From Euptelea pleiosperma (Eukaryota > Streptophyta > Magnoliopsida > Ranunculales > Eupteleaceae), in contig CM068543.1 of assembly GCA_035048495.1 (NCBI GenBank), positions 35,403,096-35,467,095 on the forward strand: a stretch of 64,000 bases of DNA. The letters run 5' to 3'. The stretch's first letter is position 1. Every line of letters starts with the position of its first letter. Shown here one piece after another: positions 49,399 to 60,562 of the stretch. The notes beneath the pieces were generated by a model. That model ran no database searches. It was given only the letters and a program-made list of their open reading frames with translations, and was not told the origin of the DNA. A program made the position numbers and the translations under genes.

Positions 49399-50806
49399 TG
49401 GATACAGTAGGAGGAGGTGATCTTTCCCGAGTGTTCCCCTTATGAACTCCATCAACTGTGCGCTTAAGGATCTCCAATTCAGTGATGAAATTAGAGGGAC
49501 CTTTGAGGGGAATACCTTTAGCCAAGCAGGCACTGGTCATCTCAACAATGTCTTCCCGGAGGCGGGATACTGAATCAAGATTGCCACCCTTTCTTTTTAG
49601 GATTGCCAGTTCACTATGGCTAAAATCCGAAGGTCCTGTTTGAGAAGATGGCTGGGATTCTTCAAGATCGCATGGTAGGACAGAGCTATCATCTAGCACA
49701 CTGAATTTGTTGCACAAATTGAGAGTCTCATTTAGATCACGAGATTTACCCGAAGGGGAAATAGTCTCAACTGCTATACAATCCAAATTACAAACAGGTG
49801 GAGTGTTCAAAGCAAGAGAGCCAGATGCCTCTATAGTAGATCCCGGAATCATGTCTTCTAGATTCATATCGGCCTTAGGCTCTTCAGATCTGGGTTCTGT
49901 AAAACGCTTTCCGGTAGGAATCCAGGCTTTCTTGACCTTTAGCTTCTGATTGGGGCAGCTTTTATCATTGTGGCCAAGACAGTGACAGAGATCGCATTTG
50001 AGTGGCTTCCATGCATACTCAACAAAAACCTCCACCGTAGTGCCATCTTCCATTTCAACTGGGATAGAATCAGGAAAAAGACTAATCGCTGAAACTTCAA
50101 CACAAACTCGGGCAAATGACAACCGGCTCCTGCTCTCAGTCGCTCCATCAAGACAAATGGGTTTTCCGATAGCACTTGCTACATAGCTTATTCCCTTCGG
50201 CGTCCAGAGAATTTTAGGAAGCTCAATAAGCTTTATCCAGATAGGTAGGGTTTGGAATTTAGTAAACAGAGTATCGACATTAGGGTGCCATGGACGAACA
50301 ACAAGTAATCGACCGGAGATAAACCAGGGTCCATTGTCGAGGGCCTTCTCCTTATCTATTGGATCTGAAAATTTCAAATATAAGAGGCCATTATCTTGCA
50401 TAGAGAGATCCAGCGTACCTTTGGGAGACCAGATTCTATCTAAGGTGTTCTTGATCCAGAAAAATGGAAGCTTCTTCCCAACGATTTGGCCAACGAGATA
50501 ATCTTCCCAAATAGCTTTACCTTCAGTAAATACTTCTTTAGGGCATTTGATTACTGTTTTCCCTTCCACCAAACAGGGTTCAAAGAAGGAGAGATCAGAT
50601 TTGGTTTTGGGGGACGAAGTCGATGTAGGAAACAAAGATTTCCACGGCATAGCAGCAGGGATCTGTGTAGATTGTGAAGGGTTACACAGGGTAGGGAACT
50701 CTTCGACAGAACTCAAGGCTGGGGTAACCGAAACAGTGGGGGCATTGAGCTCTATCAAAGGAATAGAGCTAAAACCAGAGTACGCAAGCCCCGAAGGGCT
50801 TGCCAT
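49391..50806 (-). CDS. LINE ORF1: nucleic-acid-binding protein with DUF4283-like region and CCHC knuckle
   Basis: A 471-residue protein starting at ATG 50806. Residues ~75-200 match the plant DUF4283 pattern (KAIWEDYLVGQIVGKKLPFF, DNGPWFISGRLLVVRPWHP), followed by a CCHC zinc knuckle with C271, C274, H279 and C284 (C-x2-C-x4-H-x4-C). Proteins of this type coat LINE RNA in the ribonucleoprotein. The stop TAA (49393-49391) overlaps the ORF2 start by eight bases in ATGCATAA, an arrangement suggesting coupled termination and re-initiation for ORF2. The C-terminal third is low in recognisable motifs. The open frame and clean TSD argue for recent insertion. Confidence 0.9.
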   Translation of the reverse strand: MASPSGLAYSGFSSIPLIELNAPTVSVTPALSSVEEFPTLCNPSQSTQIPAAMPWKSLFPTSTSSPKTKSDLSFFEPCLVEGKTVIKCPKEVFTEGKAIWEDYLVGQIVGKKLPFFWIKNTLDRIWSPKGTLDLSMQDNGLLYLKFSDPIDKEKALDNGPWFISGRLLVVRPWHPNVDTLFTKFQTLPIWIKLIELPKILWTPKGISYVASAIGKPICLDGATESRSRLSFARVCVEVSAISLFPDSIPVEMEDGTTVEVFVEYAWKPLKCDLCHCLGHNDKSCPNQKLKVKKAWIPTGKRFTEPRSEEPKADMNLEDMIPGSTIEASGSLALNTPPVCNLDCIAVETISPSGKSRDLNETLNLCNKFSVLDDSSVLPCDLEESQPSSQTGPSDFSHSELAILKRKGGNLDSVSRLREDIVEMTSACLAKGIPLKGPSNFITELEILKRTVDGVHKGNTRERSPPPTVSNA

Positions 50807-51026
50807 GACAAAGGTAGAGGGTTCGCAAGAAAAAGAATCGCAAGATAGAGGGGGGGAAGGGGGAAAGACTCTATCCAGCCCTCATCAAACGACGAAGAAC
50901 AAAAATCAAGAAAGGAAAGGAGGGAAAAGAAATGAAGAAAACTCAAAAAACTCCAAAAAACTAGGAGAGAGAAGAGAGCAAAAAAATTCCCATTTTTCTG
51001 ACTCAGTTTTTTACTCTCAAAAAAAA
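50807..51026 (-). other. LINE 5' UTR and 5' junction
   Basis: About 220 bp upstream of ORF1, pyrimidine-rich in sense (CTCTCTTCTCTC), as expected for a short internal promoter/leader. On the plus strand a partial copy of the target site, GACTCAGTTT (51000-51009), lies 27 bp before the true TSD, followed by TTTACTCTC and an A run. Some of the last 27 bp may therefore be filler made during integration. Confidence 0.65.
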
Positions 51027-54000
51027 GACTCAGTTTGGGTGTTACATTCCTAAGCCTATAATTACTGACTTTTTGGCAACCGGACCTCGTAATTTGACTC
51101 AATATCTTCTATTTCAACTGTTTTAACACATTTGAAGTGTTGGAACAAGATTCGGGACTATCGGAACAAGTTTGCCCCATTCGTGCGTCAATGACTCTAA
51201 TTGGACTCCGTTTGTGCCTTACATTCCTAAGCTTATAACTGGTGACTTTTTCACAACTGGACCTCGTAATTTAACTCAATCTCTTATATTATAATTGTTT
51301 CAACACATTTGAAGTGTTGGAACAAGATTTCGGATAGTCGGAACAAGCTCGCTCCATGCGTGCGTCAATGTCTCTAATTGGACTCAGTTTGTGTGTTACA
51401 TTCCGAAGCCAATAATTAGTGACTTGTTCTCAACCGGACCTCGTAATTTTACTCAATATCTTCTATGACAATTGTTTCAACACATTTGAAGTGTTGGAAC
51501 AAGATTTGAGACAGTCGGAACAAGTTTGCTCCATGCGTTCGTCAATATCTCTAATTGGACTCAGTTTGGGTGTTACATTCCTAAGCGTATAATTAATGAC
51601 TTTTTTGTAACCGGACCTCGTAATTTGACTCAATATCTTCTATTACAACTTTTTTAACACATTTGAAGTGTTGGAACAAGATTCGGGACTATCGGAACAA
51701 GTTTGCCCCATTCGTGCGTCAATGACTCTAATTGGACTCCGTATGTGCGTTACATTCCTAAGCTTATAACTAGTGAGTTTTCCGCAACCGAACCTCATTG
51801 TTTGACTCAATCTCTTCCATTACAATTTTTTAAACACATTTGAAGTCTTGGAACAAGATTCGGGACAGTCGAAACAAGTTTACACCATCCGTGCGTCAAT
51901 GTCTCTAATTGGACTCAGTTTGTGCGTTACATTCCTAAGCTTATAACAAGTTACTTTTACGCAACCGGACCTCATAATTTGACTCAATCTCTTCTATTAC
52001 AATTGTTTCAACACATTTGAAGTCTTGGAACAATATTCGGAACAGTCGAAACAAGTTTGCTCCATTCGTGCGTATTGGACTCAGTTTGTGCGTTACATTC
52101 CTAAGCTTTTAACAAATTACTTTTTCGCAACAAGACCTCATAATTTGACCCAATCTATTCCATTACAATTGTTTCAAAACATTTGAAGTCTTGGAACAAG
52201 ATTCGGGATAGTCGAAACAAGTTTGCTCCATCCGTGCGTCAATGTCTTTAATTGTACTCAGTTTGTGCGTTACATAACTAAGCTTATAACAAGTGACTTT
52301 TTCGCAATCGGACCTTATAGTTTGACTCAATATCTTCTATTACAATTGTTTCAACACATTTGAAGTCTTGGAACAAGATTCGGGACAGTCGAAACAAGTT
52401 TACCCCATGCGTTCGTCAATGTCTCTAATTGGACTCAGTTTGGGTGTTACATTCTGCCTATAATTACTGACTACTTGGCAACAGGACCTCGTAATTTGAC
52501 TCAATAACTTCAATCACAATTGTTACAACACATTTGAAGTGTTGGAAAAAGATTGGGGACAGTCGTAACAAGTTTGCTCCATGCGTTCGTCAATGTGTCT
52601 AATTGGACTCAGTTTGGGTGTTACATTCCTAAGCCTATAATTACTGACTTTTTCGCAATCGGACCTCGTAATTTGACTCAATATCTTCAATTACAACTGT
52701 TTTAACACATTTGAAGTGTTGGAACAAGATTCGGGACTATCGGAACAAGTTTCCCCATTCGTGCGTCAATGACTCTAATTGGACTCCGTTTGTGCCTTAC
52801 ATTCCTAAGCTTATAACTGGTGACTTTTTCACAACTGGACCTCGTAATTTAACTCAATCTCTTATATTATAATTGTTTCAACACATTTGAAGTGTTGGAA
52901 CAAGATTTGGGATAGTCGGAACAAGCTTGCTCCATCCGTGCCTCAATGTCTCTAATTGGACTCAGTTTGTGCATTACATTCCTATGCTTATAACAAGTTA
53001 CTTTTACGCAACCGGACCTCATAATTTGACCCAATCTCTTCTATTACAATTGTTTCAACAATTTGAAGTCTTGGAACAAGATTCGGGACAGTCAAAACAA
53101 GTTTGCTCCATTCGTGCGTCAATGACTCTAATTGGACTCAGTTTGTGCGTTACATTCCTAAGCTTTTAACAAATTACTTTTTCGCAACAAGACCTCATAA
53201 TTTGACTCAATCTCTTCCATTACAATTGTTTCAACACATTTGAAGTCTTGGAACAAGATTCGGGACAGTCGAAACAAGTTTGCTCCATCCGTGCGTCAAT
53301 GTCTTTAATTGTACTCAGTTTGTGCGTTACATTCCTAAGCTTATAACAAGTGACTTTTTCGCAATCGGGCCTCGTAGTTTGACTCAATCTCTTCTATTAC
53401 AATTGTTTCAACACATTTGAAGTCTTGGAACAAGATTCGGACAGTCGAAACAAGTTTGCCCCATGCGTTCGTCAATGTCTCTAATTGGACTCAGTTTGGG
53501 TGTTACATTCTGCCTATAATTACTGACTTTTTGGCAACCGGACCTCTTAATTTGACTCAATAACTTCAATAACAATTGTTACAACACATTTGAAGTGTTG
53601 GAAAAAGATTGGGGACAGTCGGAACAAGTTTGCTCCATGCGTTCGTCAATGTCTCTAATTGGACTCAGTTTGGGTGTTACATTCCTAAGCCTATAATTAC
53701 TGACTTTTTCGCAACCGGACCTCAAAATTTTACTCAATAACTTCAATCACAATTGTTACAATACATTTGAAGTGTTGGAACAAGATTTCGGACTGTCAGA
53801 ACAAGTTTGCTCCATGCGTTCGTCAATGTCTCTAATTGGACTCAGTTTGGGTGTTACATTCCTAAGCCTATAATTACTGACTTTTTGGCAACCGGACCTC
53901 GTAATTTGACTCAATATCTTCTATTTCAACTGTTTTAACACATTTGAAGTGTTGGAACAAGATTCGGGACTATCGGAACAAGTTTGCCCCATTCGTGCAT

Positions 54001-57000
54001 CAATGACTCTAATTGGACTCCGTTTGTGCCTTACATTCCTAAGCTTATAACTGGTGACTTTTTCACAACTGGACCTCGTAATTTAACTCAATCTCTTATA
54101 TTATAATTGTTTCAACACATTTGAAGTGTTGGAACAAGATTTCGGATAGTCGGAACAAGCTCGCTCCATGCGTGCGTCAATGTCTCTAATTGGACTCAGT
54201 TTGTGTGTTACATTCCGAAGCCAATAACTAGTGACTTGTTCTCAACCGGACCTCGTAATTTTACTCAATATCTTCTATGACAATTGTTTCAACACATTTG
54301 AAGTGTTGGAACAAGATTTGAGACAGTCGGAACAAGTTTGCTCCATGCGTTCGTCAATATCTCTAATTGGACTCAGTTTGGGTGTTACATTCCTAAGCGT
54401 ATAATTAATGACTTTTTTGTAACCGGACCTCGTAATTTGACTCAATATCTTCTATTACAACTTTTTTAACACATTTGAAGTGTTGGAACAAGATTCGGGA
54501 CTATCGGAACAAGTTTGCCCCATTCGTGCGTCAATGACTCTAATTGGACTCCGTATGTGTGTTACATTCCTAAGCTTATAACTAGTGAGTTTTCCGCAAC
54601 CGAACCTCAATGTTTGACTCAATCTCTTCCATTACAATTTTTTCAACACATTTGAAGTCTTGGAACAAGATTCGGGACAGTCGAAACAAGTTTACACCAT
54701 CCATGCGTCAATGTCTCTAATTGGACTCAGTTTGTGCGTTACATTCCTAAGCTTATAACAAGTTACTTTTACGCAACCGGACCTCATAAGTTGACTCAAT
54801 CTCTTCTATTACAATTGTTTCAACACATTTGAAGTCTTGGAACAATATTCGGAACAGTCGAAACAAGTTTGCTCCATTCGTGCGTATTGGACTCAGTTTG
54901 TGCGTTACATTCCTAAGCTTTTAACAAATTACTTTTTCGCAACAAGACCTCATAATTTGACCCAATCTATTCCATTACAATTGTTTCAACACATTTGAAG
55001 TCTTGGAACAAGATTCGGGATCGTCGAAACAAGTTTGCTCCATCCGTGCGTCAATGTCTTTAATTGTACTCAGTTTGTCCGTTACATTCCTAAGCTTATA
55101 ACAAGTGACTTTTTCGCAATCGGACCTCATAGTTTGACTCAATATCTTCTATTACAATTGTTTCAACACATTTGAAGTCTTGGAATAAGATTCGGGACAG
55201 TCGAAACAAGTTTACCCCATGCGTTCGTCAATGTCTCTAATTGGACTCAGTTTGGGTGTTACATTCTGCCTATAATTACTGACTATTTGGCAACCGAACC
55301 TCGTAATTTGACTCAATAACTTCAATCACAATTGTTACAACACATTTGAAGTGTTGGAAAAAGATTGGGGACAGTCGTAACAAGTTTGCTCCATGCGTTC
55401 GTCAATGTGTCTAATTGGACTCAGTTTGGGTGTTACATTCCTAAGCCTATAATTACTGACTTTTTGCAACCGGACCTCGAAATTTTACTCAATAACTTCA
55501 ATCACAATTGTTACAATACATTTGAAATGTTAGAACAAGATTTGGGACAGTCGGAACAAGTTTGCTCCATGCGTTCGTCAATGTCTCTAATTGGACTCAG
55601 TTTGGGTGTTACATTCCTAAGCCTATAATTACTGACTTTTTGGCAACCGGACCTCGTAATTTGACTCAATATCTTCTATTTCAACTGTTTTAACACATTT
55701 GAAGTGTTGGAACAAGATTCGGGACTATCGGAACAAGTTTGCCCCATTCGTGCGTCAATGACTCTAATTGGACTCCGTTTGTGCCGTACATTCTTAAGCT
55801 TATAACTGGTGACTTTTTCACAACTGGACCTCGTAATTTAACTCAATTTCTTCTATTACAATTGTTTCAACACATTTGAAGTGTTGGAACAAGATTTGGG
55901 ATAGTCGGAACAACCTTGCTCCATGCGTGCGTCAATGTCTCTAATTGGACTCAGTTTGTCTCAGTTTGTGTGTTACATTCCGAAGCCAATAACTAGTGAC
56001 TTGTTCTCAACCGGACCTCGTAATTTTACTCAATATCTTCTATGACAATTGTTTCAACACATTTGAAGTGTTGGAACAAGATTTGAGACAGTCGGAACAA
56101 GTTTGCTCCATGCGTTCGTCAATATCTCTAATTGGACTCAGTTTGGGTGTTACATTCCTAAGCCAATAATTACTGACTTTTTGGCAACCGGACCTCGTAA
56201 TTTGACTCAATATCTTCTATTTCAACTGTTTTAACACATTTGAAGTGTTGGAACAAGATTCGGGACTATCGGAACAAGTTTGCCCCATTCGTGCGTCAAT
56301 GACTCGAATTGGACTCCGTTTGTGCCGTACATTCTTAAGCTTATAACTGCTGACTTTTTCACAACTGGACCTCGTAATTTAACTCAATTTCTTCTATTAC
56401 AATTGTTTCAACACATTTGAAGTGTTGGAACAAGATTTGGGATAGTCGGAACAAGCTTGCTCCATGCGTGCGCCAATGTCTCTAATTGGACTCAGTTTGT
56501 GTGTTACATTCCGAAGCCAATAACTAGTGACTTGTTCTCAACCGGACCTCGTAATTTTACTCAATATCTTCTATGACAATTGTTTCAACACATTTGAAGT
56601 GTTGGAACAAGATTTGAGACAGTCGGAACAAGTTTGCTCCATGCGTTCGTCAATATCTCTAATTGGACTCAGTTTGGGTGTTACATTCCTAAGCGTATAA
56701 TTAATGACTTTTTTGTAACCGGACCTCGTAATTTGACTCAATATCTTCTATTACAACTTTTTTAACACATTTGAAGTGTTGGAACAAGATTCGGGACTAT
56801 CGGAACAAGTTTGCCCCATTCGTGCGTCAGTGACTCTAATTGGACTCCGTATGTGCGTTACATTCCTAAGCTTATAACTAGTGAGTTTTCCGCAACCGAA
56901 CCTCATTGTTTGACTCAATCTCTTCCATTACAATTTTTTAAACACATTTGAAGTCTTGGAACAAGATTCGGGACAGTCGAAACAAGTTTACACCATCCGT

Positions 57001-59150
57001 GCGTAATGTCTCTAATTGGACTCAGTTTGTGCGTTACATTCCTAAGCTTATAACAAGTTACTTTTACGCAACCGGACCTCATAATTTGACTCAATCTCTT
57101 CTATTACAATTGTTTCAACACATTTGAAGTCTTGGAACAATATTCGGAACAGTCGAAACAAGTTTGCTCCATTCGTGCGTATTGGACTCAGTTTGTGCGT
57201 TACGTTCCTAAGCTTTTAACAAATTACTTTTTCGCAACAAGACCTCATAATTTGACCCAATCTCTTCCATTACAATTGTTTCAACACATTTGAAGTCTTG
57301 GAACAAGATTCGGGACAGTCGAAACAAGTTTGCTCATTTCGTGCGTCAATGACTCGTATTGGACTCAGTTTGTGCGTTACATTCCTAAGCTTTTAACAAA
57401 TTACTTTTTCGCAACAAGACCTCATAATTTGACTCAGTCTCTTCCATTACAATTATTTCAACACATTTGAAGTCTTGGAACAAGATTCGGGACAATCGAA
57501 ACAAGTTTGCTCCTTTCGTGCATCAATGACTCGTATTGGACTCAGTTTGTGCGTTACATTCCTAAGCTTTTAACAAATTACTTTTTCGGAACAAGACCTC
57601 ATAATTTGAGTCAATCTCTTCCATTACATTTGTTTCAACACATTTGAAGTCTTGGAACAAGATTCGGGACAGTCGAAACAAGTTTGCTCCATCCGTGCGT
57701 CAATGTCTTTAATTGTACTTAGTTTGTGCGTTACATTCCTAAGCTTATAACAAGTGACTTTTTCGCAATCGGACCTCGTAGTTTGACTCAATCTCTTCTA
57801 TTACAATTGTTTCAACACATTTGAAGTCTTGGAACAAGATTCGGGACAGTCGAAACAAGTTTGCCCCATGCGTTCGTCAATGTCTCTAATTGGACTCAGT
57901 TTGGGTGTTACATTCTGCCTATAATTACTGACTTTTTGGCAATCGGACCTCGTAATTTGACTCAATAACTTCAATCACAATTGTTACAACACATTTGAAG
58001 TGTTGGAAAAAGATTGGGGACAGTCGGAACAAGTTTGCTCCATGAGTTCGTCAATGTCTCTAATTGGACTCAGTTTGGGTGTTACATTCCTAAGCCTATA
58101 ATTACTGACTTTTTGCAACCGGACCTCGAAATTTTACTCAATAACTTCAATCACAATTGTTACAATACATTTGAAGTGTTGGAACAAGATTTGGGACAGT
58201 CGGAACAAGTTTGCTCCATGCGTTCGTCAATGTCTCTAATTGGACTCAGTTTGGGTGTTACATTCCTAAGCCTATAATTACTGACTTTTTGGCAACCGGA
58301 CCTCGTAATTTGACTCAATATCTTCTATTTCAACTGTTTTAACACATTTGAAGTGTTGGAACAAGATTCGGGACTATCGGAACAAGTTTGCCCCATTCGT
58401 GCGTCAATGACTCTAATTGGACTCCGTTTGTGCCTTACATTCCTAAGCTTATAACTGGTGACTTTTTCACAACTGGACCTCGTAATTTAACTCAATCTCT
58501 TATATTATAATTGTTTCAACACATTTGAAGTGTTGGAACAAGATTTTGGATAGTCGGAACAAGCTCGCTCCATGCGTGCGTCAATGTCTCTAATTGGACT
58601 CAGTTTGTGTGTTACATTCCGAAGCCAATAACTAGTGACTTGTTCTCAACCGGACCTCGTAATTTTACTCAATATCTTCTATGACAATTGTTTCAACACA
58701 TTTGAAGTGTTGGAACAAGATTTGAGACAGTCGGAACAAGTTTGCTCCATGCGTTCGTCAATATCTCTAATTGGACTCAGTTTGGGTGTTACATTCCTAA
58801 GCGTATAATTAATGACTTTTTTGTAACCGGACCTCGTAATTTGACTCAATATCTTCTATTACAACTTTTTTAACACATTTGAAGTGTTGGAACAAGATTC
58901 GGGACTATCGGAACAAGTTTGCCCCATTCGTGCGTCAATGACTCTAATTGCACTCCGTATGTGCGTTACATTCCTAAGCTTATAACTAGTGAGTTTTCCG
59001 CAACCGAACCTCAATGTTTGACTCAATCTCTTCCATTACAATTTTTTCAACACATTTGAAGTCTTGGAACAAGATTCGGGACAGTCGAAACAAGTTTACA
59101 CCATCCATGCGTCAATGTCTCTAATTGGACTCAGTTTGTGCGTTACATTC
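51027..59150. repeat. Satellite array B, middle block with shortened HORs
   Basis: Starts with the right LINE TSD copy (51027-51043) and ends with CATTC (59146-59150), the left TSD of the next solo LTR. The marker monomer with CGTGCGTATTGG ends at 52072, 54884 and 57179. The interval from 41996 to 52072, corrected for the LINE and its TSD (5,866 bp), is 4,210 bp; the next two are 2,812 and 2,295 bp, close to 24, 16 and 13 monomers. A 10-bp local duplication (TCAGTTTGTC) is at about 55957. No genes. Confidence 0.95.
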
Positions 59151-60112
59151 TGATATTCGCTCAAAAGTGCTTATTTTAAGCACTTATCCTGTTAGCGTTA
59201 TCGCACTCTCCTACGTAAAACTGCTCTAATTATCCACTTTTCTACGTAAGAGTCTATCTCATTGCGTAAAACACACTTTTCTGGACGAAATGGTATATTT
59301 GCATGCATTAAACACATTTTCGGAAGTCTAAATATTAAGCCGTTCTGATAAAGTCTCATTACGCGCTTCTTCTGTCGCAGGAAACCCCGATGGGACGATT
59401 TTCGAGACTTGTGGGCCCAAATCGATCATGAAAGCCCATTATCAAAGCTTAACAAGCCCACATGCTATAACTAGAAGATATGGGCCAAATATGGGCTGAA
59501 TAAGAGGACCAAAAAGCCGGCCCAAAGAACGAAGAGAGTAGGAGAGCCAATGACCAAGAGACGGACCAAAGCGTTTAAAGCCACATGAGTCAGCAAAGAA
59601 TGATGGTCGACTCTACTGGAGAAGCGTGAGGATGGTCACAGTGAAGACCAGGGTTCCAGACCCTCCGCCAGTGCTTTTTTCCATTTTTTTTGATACTTTT
59701 TCTCTCATCTCTCCTTATTCTCTCTCTCTCTTCATCTCTCGATCCTCGAATCTACTGACCTAACCCCAGAACTCCTGCCTATCAGCTCTATCTCATCTCC
59801 CTTAGCTTTCTGACCGTTGGATCTTCCATCGGACCGTTGGATCTTCAATCGGACCGTTGGATCTCTCTAGATCCGTCGATCTACCAATCTGGGTCCCAAT
59901 CAAGTCACCATCCATCCGATCGCCTTCAGAATGCCTGTCACATCATCTTGTGAGACGATGGACATCATCAGTCCATGTGGGCCAGTAGCCGGGCCCATCA
60001 GCATCGACCCGCTGTCCGACCAGTTAGTGGACCCCGCGAATTTCAAAAATAATTTTAATTAAATGGGGGGTCCACTAATTGGGGAGATTCCCCATAATAA
60101 AGTAGGTTTTTA

Positions 60113-60166
<54 letters not shown>

Positions 60167-60197
60167 TATTTTTCGTATTTTTTTATTTTAAAAAATA

Positions 60198-60262
60198 CCC
60201 TATTTCCATTAAAGGAAATAGGGAGCTTTAAAAGGAGAAGGATAGGGGTTCATTCGAACCCT
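60198..60262 (+). promoter_or_regulatory. Decayed LTR core promoter, solo LTR 59151
   Basis: Palindrome at 60198-60223 with a central mismatch (ATTAAAGG in place of ATTAATGG), TATA-like CTTTAAAAG at 60226-60234, and a degraded version of the downstream inverted repeat (GGGGTTCATTCGAACCC). Confidence 0.5.
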
Positions 60263-60382
60263 AATCCCCCTCAAATCTTCTCCTTTCTCTCCCCCTATCA
60301 ATCCCGCATTCACCCTTGGCCCCATTCTTCTTCTTTTTCTTCTTTTCTCTTTCTCATTTTCTTCATCTTCTTCTTCTTCTTC

Positions 60383-60406
60383 GCCGGAGTTGCCTGCAAC
60401 TCCGGC
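60383..60406. repeat. GGAGTTGCA hairpin, copy 1 (solo LTR 59151)
   Basis: 11-bp arms GCCGGAGTTGC and GCAACTCCGGC with CT between, preceded by a TTCTTC tract and followed by CGTCAGTGCT, the reverse of the flank seen in the 17091 LTR. Confidence 0.85.
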
Positions 60407-60534
60407 CGTCAGTGCTCCTCCACGGCATCAGTCTTCTTCTTCTTCTTCTTCTTCTTCTTCTTCTTTTTCTTTTTCTTCTCATTTTTTTTTCGTTTTCGTT
60501 TTCGTTTTTTTTTTATTACCGTTTTTTTTTTAAC

Positions 60535-60562
60535 GCCGGAGTTGCAGACCTGCAACTCCGGC
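60535..60562. repeat. GGAGTTGCA hairpin, copy 2 (solo LTR 59151)
   Basis: 13-bp arms GCCGGAGTTGCAG and CTGCAACTCCGGC with AC between, again followed by CGTCAGTGCT. It sits about 150 bp from copy 1 across a TTC-rich and T-rich tract. Confidence 0.87.

Larger units (their letters stand above)
45178..51026 (-). mobile_element. Apparently full-length L1-type LINE with two open ORFs
   Basis: 5,849 bp bounded by a perfect 17-bp TSD. It has a ~220-bp 5' UTR (50807-51026), ORF1 (49391-50806), ORF2 (45232-49398), a ~45-bp 3' UTR with a GGGGT/ACCCC stem-loop, and a short A-tail (T run at 45178-45186). No stop codons or frameshifts interrupt either ORF. A plant L1-clade element with a C-terminal RNase H; it looks young and possibly competent. 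Confidence 0.94.

Noticed and set aside
46408..50677. Plus-strand ORFs over the intact LINE
   Set aside because: Antisense shadows of ORF1 and ORF2; no domain similarity.
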